Positions 1-8,034 of a DNA stretch of 64,000 nucleotides are shown piece after piece. The stretch covers positions 217,602 through 281,601 of the forward strand of contig NZ_JACHGN010000009.1 of assembly GCF_014202315.1 (NCBI RefSeq). The letters run 5' to 3'. This DNA comes from Thermocatellispora tengchongensis. GTDB taxonomy: Bacteria > Actinomycetota > Actinomycetes > Streptosporangiales > Streptosporangiaceae. The translations under genes and the position numbers were made by a program. The notes beneath the pieces were generated by a model that was given only the letters and a program-made list of their open reading frames with translations, ran no database searches and was not told the origin of the DNA. Position 1 is the stretch's first letter; every line of letters begins with the position of its first letter.

Positions 1-579
1 GGGGTCGGCGACTCCGCCGTCGATGGTCAGCTCGCCGGCGTCGAGCACGAGCCCGTAGCGGGATTCGAGCAGGCCGTAGAGCGAGCGGTCGGTGAGGTCG
101 TGGGCGGACAGGTCGGGGGCGAGCGCGACCGGGATGTGGGCGCGCTCGATGCACAGCGGCTCGCCGTCGGCGGTGCGCAGCCGCTCGATGAAGTGCACCT
201 CGTCGCCGGGCTGGATGCCCAGCTCGCGCGCCAGGTGCGCGCTGGCCCGCACGATCCGCCGGTCGAGGTCGCGCGAGCCGGGGGTCAGGCCGCGGGCGCG
301 CATGTCGTCGGTGAAGGAGGTGAGCCGCAGCGTCATCTCGATCTTGGGCCGGGCCACGAAGGTGCCCTTGCCCGCGACCCGGTGCAGCCGTCCCTCGGAG
401 ACGAGGTGGTCCACCGCCTGGCGCACGGTCATCCGGGACAGACCGAAGCGCTGGCACAGCTCGCGCTCGGACGGGATCGCGGCGCCGATGCTCAGCTCGT
501 TGCTCTCGATCAGGTCGAGCAGGATCTCGCGGAGCTGGAAGTACTTGGGCACCGGGCTGTCCGGGTCGATCTGTGCCAC
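1..579 (-). CDS. GntR/HutC-family repressor, DasR-like (3' end cut by window)
   Basis: A GTG start at 579 follows a GGGAGGA ribosome site, and 193 residues are visible before the window edge; the family is usually about 240-255 residues, so the C-terminus is missing. The N-terminus is a winged helix (about residues 10-75, with the SERELCQRFGLSRMTVRQAV helix-turn-helix and the GKGTFVARPK wing), followed by a UTRA effector domain that binds phosphosugars in this family. The protein resembles DasR, the GlcN-6-P-responsive repressor of amino-sugar genes in Streptomyces. It diverges from a SIS gene and PTS genes, with a large palindrome between them, so local repression of that locus is the likely role. 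Identity as the orthologue of DasR rather than a paralogue is inferred. Confidence 0.88.
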   Translation of the reverse strand, partial: MAQIDPDSPVPKYFQLREILLDLIESNELSIGAAIPSERELCQRFGLSRMTVRQAVDHLVSEGRLHRVAGKGTFVARPKIEMTLRLTSFTDDMRARGLTPGSRDLDRRIVRASAHLARELGIQPGDEVHFIERLRTADGEPLCIERAHIPVALAPDLSAHDLTDRSLYGLLESRYGLVLDAGELTIDGGVADP

Positions 580-620
580 GGTCCTCCCTTCCCGTGGGTC
601 GGATGGGTTATGGTTCGTAC

Positions 621-642
621 TGGTCTAGTCCGGACTAGACCA
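621..642. promoter_or_regulatory. Perfect 22-bp palindrome, probable DasR-type operator
   Basis: The arms TGGTCTAGTCC and GGACTAGACCA are exact reverse complements. Each half contains the TGGTCTAG core of the DasR-responsive element as I recall it (ACTGGTCTAGACCACT); each reading of the site matches that 16-mer at 12 positions. It lies in the divergent region between the GntR repressor and the SIS gene, so one site could control both. Confidence 0.75.
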
Positions 643-749
643 CAGGCCGGAAATGGGTGTCAACGTTCGGGTAGGAGACGAGTCGGTAACGGTACGGCCA
701 ACCGGCCGCCGCCTGCGGTCCCGCCTGCGAGTCGGAGGAAGAGCGCCTG

Positions 750-1784
750 ATGACGACCAGAATGCGCAGCGAGATCGGTGAGCAGCCGACGGCGTTGCGC
801 GCCACGCTAGACGCCCTCCTCCCGCGGGTGGACGAGGTGCGGCGGCTCGGCGACCAGACCCGCCAGTTGCTGTTCATCGCCCGCGGCACGTCCGACAACG
901 CCGCCGTGTACGGCCGCTATCTGACCGAGGCGCGTACCGGCCGGCTCGCCACGCTGGCCGCCCCGTCGATCGCCACCACCTACCGGCGCAAGCTCGACCT
1001 GGACGGCGTGCTGGCGGTCGCGCTGTCGCAGTCGGGCCGCACCGAGGAGATCGTGGAGACGCTGACCTGGGCCGCCGACTGCGGGGCCAGGACCGTCGCG
1101 ATCACCAACGGCGGGCCGGAGTCGCCGCTCGCGCAGGCCGCCGACCTCGCGCTGTGCACCGAGGCGGGCGAGGAGAAGGCGGTGCCCGCCACCAAGACGT
1201 ACACCACGGCGCTGGCCGCGCTCGCCGTGCTCGCGCTCGGCCTGGGCGCGGACGTCGAGCCCGCCGACCTGCAGCGGGTGCCCGACGCGGTGGAGAAGCT
1301 GATCCACGACCCGGGCGACCTCGACGCGGTGGTCGAGGGCCTGGCCGGCAAGCCCGGCGTGGTCGTGTCCGGCCGCGGCATGGCCTTCTCGACCGCGCTG
1401 GAACTCGCGCTGAAGCTCAAGGAGGCGTGCTACATGCACGCCATGGGCCTGTCGTACGCCGACCTGCTGCACGGCCCGATCGCGGTCGTGGACGCCGACA
1501 CCCCGGCCATCCTGGTGGCCGCGGGCGAGGGGCCGACCCTGCCCGGCACCATCGCGCTGGCCGAGCGGGTCACCGGCGCGGGCGCGGCGGCGTACGGCGT
1601 GGGCGGGGGCACCGGGCTCGCGGCCGTGTCCACCGCCTCCCTGAACGGGCCCGACCTTCCCGAGTGGGTGGCCCCGCTCGGCCTGATCGTGCCGGGACAG
1701 TTGCTCACCGAGGCGCTTGCGCGCAGGCTGGGGATCGATCCCGACGCGCCGCGGGGCCTGAAGAAGGTCACCCAGACCGACTAG
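750..1784 (+). CDS. SIS-domain sugar-phosphate isomerase/deaminase (NagB-II/AgaS-like)
   Basis: This 344-residue protein has two SIS domains, like the isomerase half of glucosamine-6-phosphate synthase but with no glutaminase domain. Sugar-phosphate loops are seen at ARGTSDN (44-50) and SQSGRTEE (93-100). Such stand-alone proteins often act as glucosamine-6-phosphate deaminases, turning GlcN-6-P into fructose-6-P and ammonia. The start is ATG 750, nine bases after GGAGGAA. It is the first gene after the DasR-like operator and precedes PTS IIB and IIA, which fits a step after amino-sugar uptake. Substrate is inferred from context; related ketosamine or tagatose-amine substrates are possible. 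Confidence 0.85.
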   Translation: MTTRMRSEIGEQPTALRATLDALLPRVDEVRRLGDQTRQLLFIARGTSDNAAVYGRYLTEARTGRLATLAAPSIATTYRRKLDLDGVLAVALSQSGRTEEIVETLTWAADCGARTVAITNGGPESPLAQAADLALCTEAGEEKAVPATKTYTTALAALAVLALGLGADVEPADLQRVPDAVEKLIHDPGDLDAVVEGLAGKPGVVVSGRGMAFSTALELALKLKEACYMHAMGLSYADLLHGPIAVVDADTPAILVAAGEGPTLPGTIALAERVTGAGAAAYGVGGGTGLAAVSTASLNGPDLPEWVAPLGLIVPGQLLTEALARRLGIDPDAPRGLKKVTQTD

Positions 1785-1840
1785 GCCCGCGCGGGACGTC
1801 GTTTAGCCTGGTCACAGGGGTGCTGGAGACTGGAGGAGAC

Positions 1841-2077
1841 ATGGCGGCAGACGCAGAGGCGATCATCGCCGGTCTCGGTGGTGCCGACAACATCATCGAG
1901 ATCGAACCGTGCATCACCCGGCTGCGCACCGAGGTGCACGACGCCTCCAAGGTCGATCAGGCCGCGCTCAAGGCGGCCGGCGCCCACGGCGTGATGGCGG
2001 CGGGCAACATCGTGCAGGTCGTGGTCGGCCCCGAGGCCGACACCATCGCCAGCGACATCGAGGACATCATCGGCTGA
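1841..2077 (+). CDS. PTS system EIIB component, glucose/N-acetylglucosamine family
   Basis: A 78-residue stand-alone IIB domain. The phosphoryl-accepting cysteine is Cys24 in the motif IEPCITRLR, typical of the GlcNAc/glucose IIB family. It takes phosphate from IIA and passes it to the sugar bound to the membrane IIC. The ATG follows GGAGGA with good spacing. Stand-alone small IIB proteins of this length are known in actinomycetes (NagF of Streptomyces). The partner IIA gene is 61 bases downstream. No IIC lies in this window, so the permease must be encoded elsewhere. Confidence 0.9.
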   Translation: MAADAEAIIAGLGGADNIIEIEPCITRLRTEVHDASKVDQAALKAAGAHGVMAAGNIVQVVVGPEADTIASDIEDIIG

Positions 2078-2138
2078 GGTCACCGGCGGAGCCGGCCGGG
2101 CCCCGGACGGGCCCGGCGCGGCCGGACAAGGGGGTGTC

Positions 2139-2588
2139 ATGAGCACGATCGTCCTCGCCCCGGTGGCGGGCACCGCGCTGGCCCTGGCCGAGGTGCCCGA
2201 CCCCGTCTTCTCCGCGGGCATGGTGGGTCCCGGCGTCGCGATCGACCCCGAGCGCCGGGCGGGCCCGGTCGTCGCGCCCGTGGACGGCAAGATCATGAAG
2301 CTGCATCCCCACGCCTTCGTCATCGTCGGCGCCGACGGCCGGGGCGTGCTGGTCCACCTCGGCATCGACACGGTCCAGCTCAAGGGCGAGGGGTTCGAGC
2401 TGCTGGCCGCCGAGGGCGACCGGGTGCGCGCCGGCTGGCCGGTGGTGGCCTGGGACCCGGCCGGGATCGAGGCCACCGGCCGCTCCCCGATCTGCCCGGT
2501 GGTCGCGCTCGACGCCGCATCTGCGGACGTTTCCGGCATCGCCGCAGGCAGTGTGTCCGTGGGGGCCCCGCTTTACACGTGGAGATGA
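2139..2588 (+). CDS. crr: PTS system EIIA component, Crr-like
   Basis: A 149-residue glucose-type IIA protein. The two active-site histidines are His58 (HPHAF) and His73 in VLVHLGIDTV, the latter being the phosphorylated residue by family alignment. It carries phosphate from HPr to IIB and in other bacteria also has regulatory roles. The ATG at 2139 follows a weak GGGGTG site. It is in line with the upstream IIB gene and 14 bases before the HAD gene, so the PTS genes are probably co-transcribed. The symbol follows actinobacterial use for the GlcNAc/glucose IIA. Confidence 0.92.
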   Translation: MSTIVLAPVAGTALALAEVPDPVFSAGMVGPGVAIDPERRAGPVVAPVDGKIMKLHPHAFVIVGADGRGVLVHLGIDTVQLKGEGFELLAAEGDRVRAGWPVVAWDPAGIEATGRSPICPVVALDAASADVSGIAAGSVSVGAPLYTWR

Positions 2589-2602
2589 TATGACTTCGAA
2601 GC

Positions 2603-3316
2603 GTGACGGCGGCACTGTTCAGCCTGGACGGGACCCTCATCGACACCGAGACGCGTCACCTCGCCGCGTGGCGGGTCCTGTGCGAGCGATACCAGGTCTT
2701 CCACAACGACGGACTGCTGCGCGGCTTCCTCGGCCGGCGCGGCGAGGACGTGCTCAAGGAGCGGGCTCCGCGCTACTTCCGGGGCAGGTCGGTCGAGACC
2801 ATCCTGAGCGACCTGCTCGACGTGTACGAGGACCCGAAGGTCAAACTGCCCCCGGTGAAGCCCATCCCCACCGCGGTGGCGTTCATGAAACGGGTGCACG
2901 AGAGCTACACCAAGACCGCGGTGGTCAGCTCCTCCTACACCTGGTGGACGTGGCACTACATGGAGGTCGCCGACGTGTGGCACCTCACGACCGAGGTGGT
3001 CACCGGCGAGCAGGTCTTCGAGGGCAAGCCCAACCCGGTCGGATTCCTGCTGGCCGCGGAGCGCCTGGAGGTCGATCCGGCCGACTGCGTCGTGTTCGAG
3101 GACTCCGTGGCGGGGGTCAAGGCGGCCAAGAAGGCGGGCATGGCCTGCGTCGGGGTCGCGACCACCCACCCCGACCACCTGCTCGCCGAGGCCGACCGCG
3201 TGGTGATGGATCTCAGCGAGCTGGAGTGGCCACTCGAACACCCGCGCCCCAGAAGGGGACGATGGGGTGATCCCCCAGAGTGGCTGGTGCAACGCCGGGG
3301 CAGCCGGCGCAGATGA
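2603..3316 (+). CDS. HAD-superfamily protein with the nucleophilic Asp replaced by Ser
   Basis: A 237-residue class IA HAD protein of the beta-phosphoglucomutase/phosphatase type. Motif I reads LFSLDGTLIDTE, where the family has FDLDGT: Ser7 stands at the nucleophilic aspartate while the general acid Asp9 is kept. The threonine/serine loop (VVSSSYTW), the lysine (GKPNP) and the metal-binding FEDS motif all look normal. GTG 2603 is the only reasonable start, because an in-frame stop lies four codons upstream. Lying between PTS IIA and HPr, it may bind a sugar phosphate without hydrolysing it, or may use unusual chemistry. This function is speculative. Confidence 0.82.
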   Translation: MTAALFSLDGTLIDTETRHLAAWRVLCERYQVFHNDGLLRGFLGRRGEDVLKERAPRYFRGRSVETILSDLLDVYEDPKVKLPPVKPIPTAVAFMKRVHESYTKTAVVSSSYTWWTWHYMEVADVWHLTTEVVTGEQVFEGKPNPVGFLLAAERLEVDPADCVVFEDSVAGVKAAKKAGMACVGVATTHPDHLLAEADRVVMDLSELEWPLEHPRPRRGRWGDPPEWLVQRRGSRRR

Positions 3317-3338
3317 CAGGGCGAACCAAGGAGGAACC

Positions 3339-3596
3339 GTGCCAGAACGCAGGGTGACCGTCCAGGCGGAGGTGGGGCTGCACGCCCGCCCGGCGGCGAC
3401 GTTCGTGCAGAGGGCGGCCCAGGCCCCGATCGCCGTCACCGTGGCCAAGGGCGGCGGCGAGCCGGTCAACGCCAAGAGCATCCTCTCGGTGCTGGCGCTC
3501 GACGTCCGCCAGGGCGAGAACGTCGTGATCAGCGCCGAGGGCGAGGGTGCGGAGGAACTGCTCGACGAGCTCGCCGCCATAGCCTCGGCGCCGTGA
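3339..3596 (+). CDS. ptsH: Phosphocarrier protein HPr
   Basis: An 85-residue HPr. The phosphorylated His15 lies in GLHARPAA. A serine equivalent to the regulatory Ser46 lies in NAKSILSVL (Ser47), although HPr kinase is not usual in actinobacteria. The GTG at 3339 follows a strong AAGGAGG; an upstream in-frame ATG (3267) would add 24 unrelated residues and is rejected. It receives phosphate from enzyme I, which is encoded one base downstream of its stop, and passes it to IIA. Confidence 0.96.
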   Translation: MPERRVTVQAEVGLHARPAATFVQRAAQAPIAVTVAKGGGEPVNAKSILSVLALDVRQGENVVISAEGEGAEELLDELAAIASAP

Positions 3597-3597
3597 C

Positions 3598-5280
3598 GTG
3601 GACACGCTGAACGGCGCCGGGGTGAGCCCCGGCATCGGGCTAGGGCCCGCGCACGTGCTCCTCGCCGAGATCCCCGAGCCGCCCCCCGGCGCCCGGCACG
3701 ACGGCGACGCCGAGGCCGAGAAGGCCCGCGCGTACGACGCTCTGGAGCAGGTCGCCGCCGACCTGGAGGCGCGCGGCGCCAAGGCGGGCGGCGAGGCGCA
3801 GGACGTCCTGGAGGCCCAGGCCATGATGGCCCGCGATCCGGGCCTGGCCGAGAGCGTGGCCGAGCTGGTCGGCGGGGGCATGGCCGCGGCCCGCGCCGTG
3901 TACGAGGCGTTCGCCGGCTACCGCGAGATGCTGGCGGGGGCGGGCGGCTACCTCGCCGAGCGGGTGGCCGACCTCGACGACATCCGCGACCGCACGATCG
4001 CGGTGCTGTCCGGGCTGCCCATGCCGGGCGTGCCCGCGGCGGCCGACGAGCCGTACGTCCTGATCGCCCGCGACCTGGCCCCCGCCGACACCGCGGTGCT
4101 CTCGCGCGAGGTGGTGGCGGCGTTCGTCACCGAGGAGGGCGGGCCGACCAGCCACACCGCCATCCTGGCCCGCGCGCTCGGCGTGCCCGCGGTCGTGGCC
4201 TGTCCCGGCGTGACCCGGATCGCGCCCGGCACCCGGGTGCTGGTCGATGGCGCGTCCGGCGTCGTACGGCTGTCGCCCGGCGAGGACGAGATCACCACCG
4301 CGCGCAACGCGGCGGCGGCCAGGCAGGCGCTCCTCGCCGCGGCCACCGGCCCCGGCAGGACCGCCGATGGGCACCTGGTGCCGCTGCTGGCCAACGTCGG
4401 CGGCCCCAAGGACCTGGAGGCCGCGCTGGCCAACGGGGCCGAGGGCGTCGGGCTGTACCGCACCGAGTTCCTGTTCCTGGACCGGGCCGAGCCGCCCGGC
4501 GCCGAGGAGCAGGAGGCCGCGTACCGCGCGGTCCTGAACGCCTTCCCCGGCGGCCGGGTCGTGGTGCGCACCCTCGACGCGGGCGCCGACAAGCCGCTGG
4601 CGTTCCTGCCACCCCCCGGCGAGGAGCCCAACCCGGCGCTGGGCGAGCGCGGCCTGCGCATGTTCCGGGTGCACCAGGAGGTGATGTCGGCCCAGCTCGG
4701 CGCGCTGGCCAGGGCCGCGGCGGGCTCCCGGGCCAAGCTCCAGGTCATGGCCCCGATGGTGGCCGGAACCACCGAGGCCGAGTGGTTCGTCCGCGCCTGT
4801 CACGAGGCCGGGCTGCACGAGGCCGGGATCATGATCGAGATCCCGGCGGCCGCGCTGCGCGCCGCCGACCTGGCCCGGGTGGTCGACTTCTTCTCCATCG
4901 GCACCAACGACCTGGCGCAGTACACCTTCGCCGCCGACCGCCAGCTCGCCTCGCTGGCGTCCCTCCAGGACCCGTGGCAACCCGCCCTGCTCGACCTGGT
5001 CCACCTCGCCGCCACCGGCGCGCGGACCCAGGCCAAGGGCTGCGGCGTGTGCGGCGAGGCGGCGGCCGACCCGGTGCTGGCCTGCGTCCTGGTCGGCCTG
5101 GGCGTCACCTCCCTGTCCATGGGCGCCCCCGCCCTGCCCGCCGTACGCGCGACGCTGGCCCGCCACACCCGCGAGCAGTGCGAGGTGGCCGCCACCGCCG
5201 CCCGCGCGGCGCCGACCGCCCAAGAGGCCCGCGCGGCGGCCCGCGCCCACCTCCCCGGGTTGTCCGACCTGGGGTTGTGA
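3598..5280 (+). CDS. ptsI: Phosphoenolpyruvate-protein phosphotransferase (PTS enzyme I)
   Basis: A 560-residue cytoplasmic enzyme that autophosphorylates from PEP and phosphorylates HPr. In order it has the N-terminal swivelling domain with the phosphohistidine motif GGPTSHTAI (His186), and the C-terminal PEP-binding barrel with GLYRTEFLF, MIEIPAAAL, SIGTNDLAQYT and CGVCGEAA, the last holding the conserved catalytic cysteine. The GTG start is one base after the HPr stop and has no clear ribosome site, so translation is probably coupled to ptsH. Length and motifs are normal for the family. Confidence 0.96.
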   Translation: MDTLNGAGVSPGIGLGPAHVLLAEIPEPPPGARHDGDAEAEKARAYDALEQVAADLEARGAKAGGEAQDVLEAQAMMARDPGLAESVAELVGGGMAAARAVYEAFAGYREMLAGAGGYLAERVADLDDIRDRTIAVLSGLPMPGVPAAADEPYVLIARDLAPADTAVLSREVVAAFVTEEGGPTSHTAILARALGVPAVVACPGVTRIAPGTRVLVDGASGVVRLSPGEDEITTARNAAAARQALLAAATGPGRTADGHLVPLLANVGGPKDLEAALANGAEGVGLYRTEFLFLDRAEPPGAEEQEAAYRAVLNAFPGGRVVVRTLDAGADKPLAFLPPPGEEPNPALGERGLRMFRVHQEVMSAQLGALARAAAGSRAKLQVMAPMVAGTTEAEWFVRACHEAGLHEAGIMIEIPAAALRAADLARVVDFFSIGTNDLAQYTFAADRQLASLASLQDPWQPALLDLVHLAATGARTQAKGCGVCGEAAADPVLACVLVGLGVTSLSMGAPALPAVRATLARHTREQCEVAATAARAAPTAQEARAAARAHLPGLSDLGL

Positions 5281-5363
5281 GGGCGGCGCGTCGTGAGCGG
5301 GCGCGGTCGTAAACGGTGGCTCAGGGGGTGTGCCGGGCCGGGCTATGGCGGGCGTGTCGTGTC

Positions 5364-5379
5364 CGGTATCCGGATACCG
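5364..5379. promoter_or_regulatory. 16-bp perfect palindrome before the NagZ-like gene
   Basis: CGGTATCCGGATACCG equals its own reverse complement and ends eight bases before the ATG at 5388, where a repressor or an RNA hairpin would block expression. It does not match the DasR-like operator at 621. The binding protein is unknown. Confidence 0.5.
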
Positions 5380-5387
5380 TGGGTCTC

Positions 5388-6707
5388 ATGGTGCGGTGGA
5401 CGACACGAGCGGCGGGCATCCTGATGATCCTGGGTATGGCGGCGGGTTGTGCGGGGTCCGGCCAGGCGGCCAAGGGGTCCTCGCCGCGGCCGGTCTCGCA
5501 CAAGCCGCAGCAGGCGCAGAGCCCGACCCCCACCCCCAAGGCCACCGCGACGGCGGCCGAGATCGACGCGATGATCGCCAAGATGAGCGTGGCCGAGAAG
5601 GTCGGGCAGTTGTTCATGCCGGTCCTGTACGGCCAGGCCGCCGACACCGTCTCCGGCGACAACCAGGCCCGTTACGGCGTGGGCACCGCGGCCAAGGCCA
5701 TCGCCAAGTACCGGCCGGGCGGGGTGATCCTGTTCCCGTGGGCGGGCAACGTGAAGAGCGTGCGGCAGGTCGTGGCGCTCACCAACGGGTTGCAGAAGGC
5801 CTCGCCGGAGATTCCGCTGCTGATCGGCGCCGACCAGGAGAACGGGCGCGTGTCCCGGCTCGCGCCGCTGATCACCGTGCTGCCCGGGGCCTCGACCATC
5901 GGCAGGACCGGCGAGCCCTCGCTGGCCAGGCGGGCGGCCGAGGTCACCGGCAGCGAGCTGCTGGCGCTGGGGGTGAACCTGGACTTCGCGCCGGTCGCCG
6001 ACGTCAACGTCAACCCGCGCAACCCGGTGATCGGCCCCCGCTCGTACGGTGACGACCCCAAGAAGGTCGCGGCCATGGTGGCGGCGGCCGTGCGCGGCTT
6101 CCACGACGCGAAGGTGGCCAGCACCGCCAAGCACTTCCCGGGCCACGGCGACACCACGGTGGACAGCCACACCGGCCTGCCCGTCATCGACCACACCCGG
6201 ACCCAGTGGGCGAAGCTGGACGCCCCGCCGTTCGAGGCCGCGGTAGAGGCGGGCGTCGATGCGATCATGAGCGCCCACGTGGTCATGCCCGAGCTCGACC
6301 CCTCCGGCGACCCGGCCACCCTGTCCAAGAAGATCCTCACCGGCCTGCTGCGCGAGCGCCTGGGCTTCGAGGGCGTCGTCTTCACCGACGCGCTCGACAT
6401 GGCGGGCGTCCGCAAGAAGTACGGCGACGGCGAGGTGGCCGTGCGGGCGATCCTGGCCGGGGCCGACATGATGCTGATGCCCCCCGACTTCCCCAAGGCC
6501 CATGGCGCGGTCATGGCCGCGGTCAAGTCGGGCCGCATCAGCCAGGCCCGCCTGGATGAGTCGGTGCGCCGCATCCTGACCCTGAAGGACCGCCGCGGCC
6601 TGCTGCGCGAGGCCCCCGTGGCCGACGCCGCCGCCGCCGAGAAGCTGATCAACTCGCCGGCCCACCGCGAGGTCGCCCGCGAGATCGAGGAGAAGGCGGG
6701 CTCCTGA
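5388..6707 (+). CDS. Glycoside hydrolase family 3 beta-N-acetylhexosaminidase, NagZ-like lipoprotein
   Basis: A 439-residue GH3 enzyme. The N-terminus (MVRWTTRAAGILMILGMAAGC) is a lipoprotein signal with a loose lipobox and Cys at about 21. Then comes a short Pro/Thr linker and a GH3 barrel carrying KHFPGHGDTTVDSHTGL, the histidine loop of NagZ-type enzymes, and VVFTDALDM with the probable nucleophilic Asp. It would release GlcNAc from muropeptides or chito-oligosaccharides outside the membrane. The ATG at 5388 is chosen because the signal peptide begins there. It lies just after ptsI, so it could feed amino sugars to the neighbouring PTS. Confidence 0.88.
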   Translation: MVRWTTRAAGILMILGMAAGCAGSGQAAKGSSPRPVSHKPQQAQSPTPTPKATATAAEIDAMIAKMSVAEKVGQLFMPVLYGQAADTVSGDNQARYGVGTAAKAIAKYRPGGVILFPWAGNVKSVRQVVALTNGLQKASPEIPLLIGADQENGRVSRLAPLITVLPGASTIGRTGEPSLARRAAEVTGSELLALGVNLDFAPVADVNVNPRNPVIGPRSYGDDPKKVAAMVAAAVRGFHDAKVASTAKHFPGHGDTTVDSHTGLPVIDHTRTQWAKLDAPPFEAAVEAGVDAIMSAHVVMPELDPSGDPATLSKKILTGLLRERLGFEGVVFTDALDMAGVRKKYGDGEVAVRAILAGADMMLMPPDFPKAHGAVMAAVKSGRISQARLDESVRRILTLKDRRGLLREAPVADAAAAEKLINSPAHREVAREIEEKAGS

Positions 6708-6780
6708 TCGCTCCTCCCCGGACGAATGCCGCACATCCAGAAATGTCTACTCTTGGGGGGAGTTGGCGGCTGGAGGCGGC

Positions 6781-7431
6781 ATGTTCAAGGGTGTTCTCAT
6801 CGACTGGGCCGGGGTGTTGACGACCAGTCTCTCGGGGGCGGTCGCGGAGTGGATCGCGGCGGAGCGGATCGACGCGGTGCGGTACGGACAGGTCATGCGC
6901 GAGATGGTGGACCACGCCTACGACGGGGCGCGCGACGGCGAGAACCCGATCCACGCGCTGGAGCGCGGCGAGATCGACGCGCTGACCTTCGAACGGGACC
7001 TGGCGGCGCGGCTGGTCACCCTGGACGGCGGGCGGCCGGTGGCCGAGGGGATGCTCACCCGGATGTTCTCCGGCTTCAAGCGGGTGGAGCCCATGTACGA
7101 CATGCTGCGGGCCGCCCGCGCGGGCGGGCTGCGTACCTGCCTGGTGTCGAACTCCTGGGCCAACGAGTACCCGCGCGACGACTGGGACGAGATCTTCGAC
7201 GCGGTGGTGATCTCCGGCGAGGTGGGGATGCGCAAGCCGGAGGAGCGGATCTTCCGGTACGCCCTGGAGCAGGTCGGGCTCCCCGGAGAGGAGTGCGTGT
7301 TCATCGACGACATCGAGGCGAACATCGTGGCCGCGCGGGCGCTGGGCATAACCGGGGTGCACCACCGCGACCCCGCCGAGACCATCCCCGCGTTGGAGAG
7401 TCTGCTCGGGATCGCACTCGCGCGACCCTGA
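6781..7431 (+). CDS. HAD-superfamily hydrolase (DxxGV subtype)
   Basis: A 216-residue class I HAD protein. Motif I is VLIDWAGVLT: the nucleophile Asp8 is kept, and the second aspartate is Ala, as in the DxGGV subgroup that includes YihX-like phosphatases and epoxide-hydrolase N-domains. Motif II is VSNSW, the lysine is in MRKPEERIF and the acid pair is FIDDIEANI. The ATG at 6781 follows GGAGG; an upstream in-frame ATG (6763) lacks a site. Substrate cannot be told; a sugar phosphate or phosphoester is likely from the family. Confidence 0.85.
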   Translation: MFKGVLIDWAGVLTTSLSGAVAEWIAAERIDAVRYGQVMREMVDHAYDGARDGENPIHALERGEIDALTFERDLAARLVTLDGGRPVAEGMLTRMFSGFKRVEPMYDMLRAARAGGLRTCLVSNSWANEYPRDDWDEIFDAVVISGEVGMRKPEERIFRYALEQVGLPGEECVFIDDIEANIVAARALGITGVHHRDPAETIPALESLLGIALARP

Positions 7432-7477
7432 GGGCTGGCACACTGTGTGCCCTTGAGCACCTTCAGAACGAGGAATC

Positions 7478-7984
7478 ATGCGCGTCTATCTGCCGTCCAC
7501 GCTGCCGGGGCTGGCCCGCGTGGCCAAGGCCGGTGAGCTGGGTCCGGCCCCGCTGACCGGCTTCGCGGTCACGCCGTCCCTGATCGAGTGGTATGTCTCG
7601 GGTGACACCGAGGAACTGGAGTACGTCGCGCTCACCGAGGCCGCCAGGGCGTCCCTGCGGATGCTGGCGGTCGACCGGGCCGACGGGGTGCCGGTGCCCC
7701 CGCGCCGGGTCGTGGTCGCGGCCGAGGTGCCCGACTCCGCCGTCAGCGTGGGGCAGGACCTTGAGGAGCGCGCCCGCGTGCGCCTGTCGCAGCCGGTGCC
7801 GCTGGCCACGATGGCCTCGGTGCACGTGGACGACGAGGAGGCCGCGGCCGACATCGAGGCGGCCATCGCGGCCCTGCCCGCCGCCGACCAGGGCGACGAC
7901 GACGCGCAGTTCACCGTGGACGGCGCCGAGGCGCACGAGCTGATGTGGTACGCCACACAGGAGATCCCCGATCTGCTTTCGTAG
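7478..7984 (+). CDS. DUF6912-family conserved actinobacterial protein
   Basis: A 168-residue soluble protein with no signal or membrane segment. It begins MRVYLPSTL and has the pattern of a conserved actinobacterial family of unknown function (DUF6912, recognised from memory). The middle is acidic and alanine-rich (about 115-150). GAGGA precedes the ATG. It lies between two HAD genes in the same direction, 46 bases after the first. No function can be given. Confidence 0.75.
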   Translation: MRVYLPSTLPGLARVAKAGELGPAPLTGFAVTPSLIEWYVSGDTEELEYVALTEAARASLRMLAVDRADGVPVPPRRVVVAAEVPDSAVSVGQDLEERARVRLSQPVPLATMASVHVDDEEAAADIEAAIAALPAADQGDDDAQFTVDGAEAHELMWYATQEIPDLLS

Positions 7985-8034
7985 TCCCGCCGTTAACGCG
8001 CATGTCGTTCGCGATAGCTAGGCTTGACGGCGAT

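Noticed and set aside
1801-1840. DasR-like operator before the IIB gene
   Set aside because: Only a TGGTCACA half-match is present with no inverted partner.
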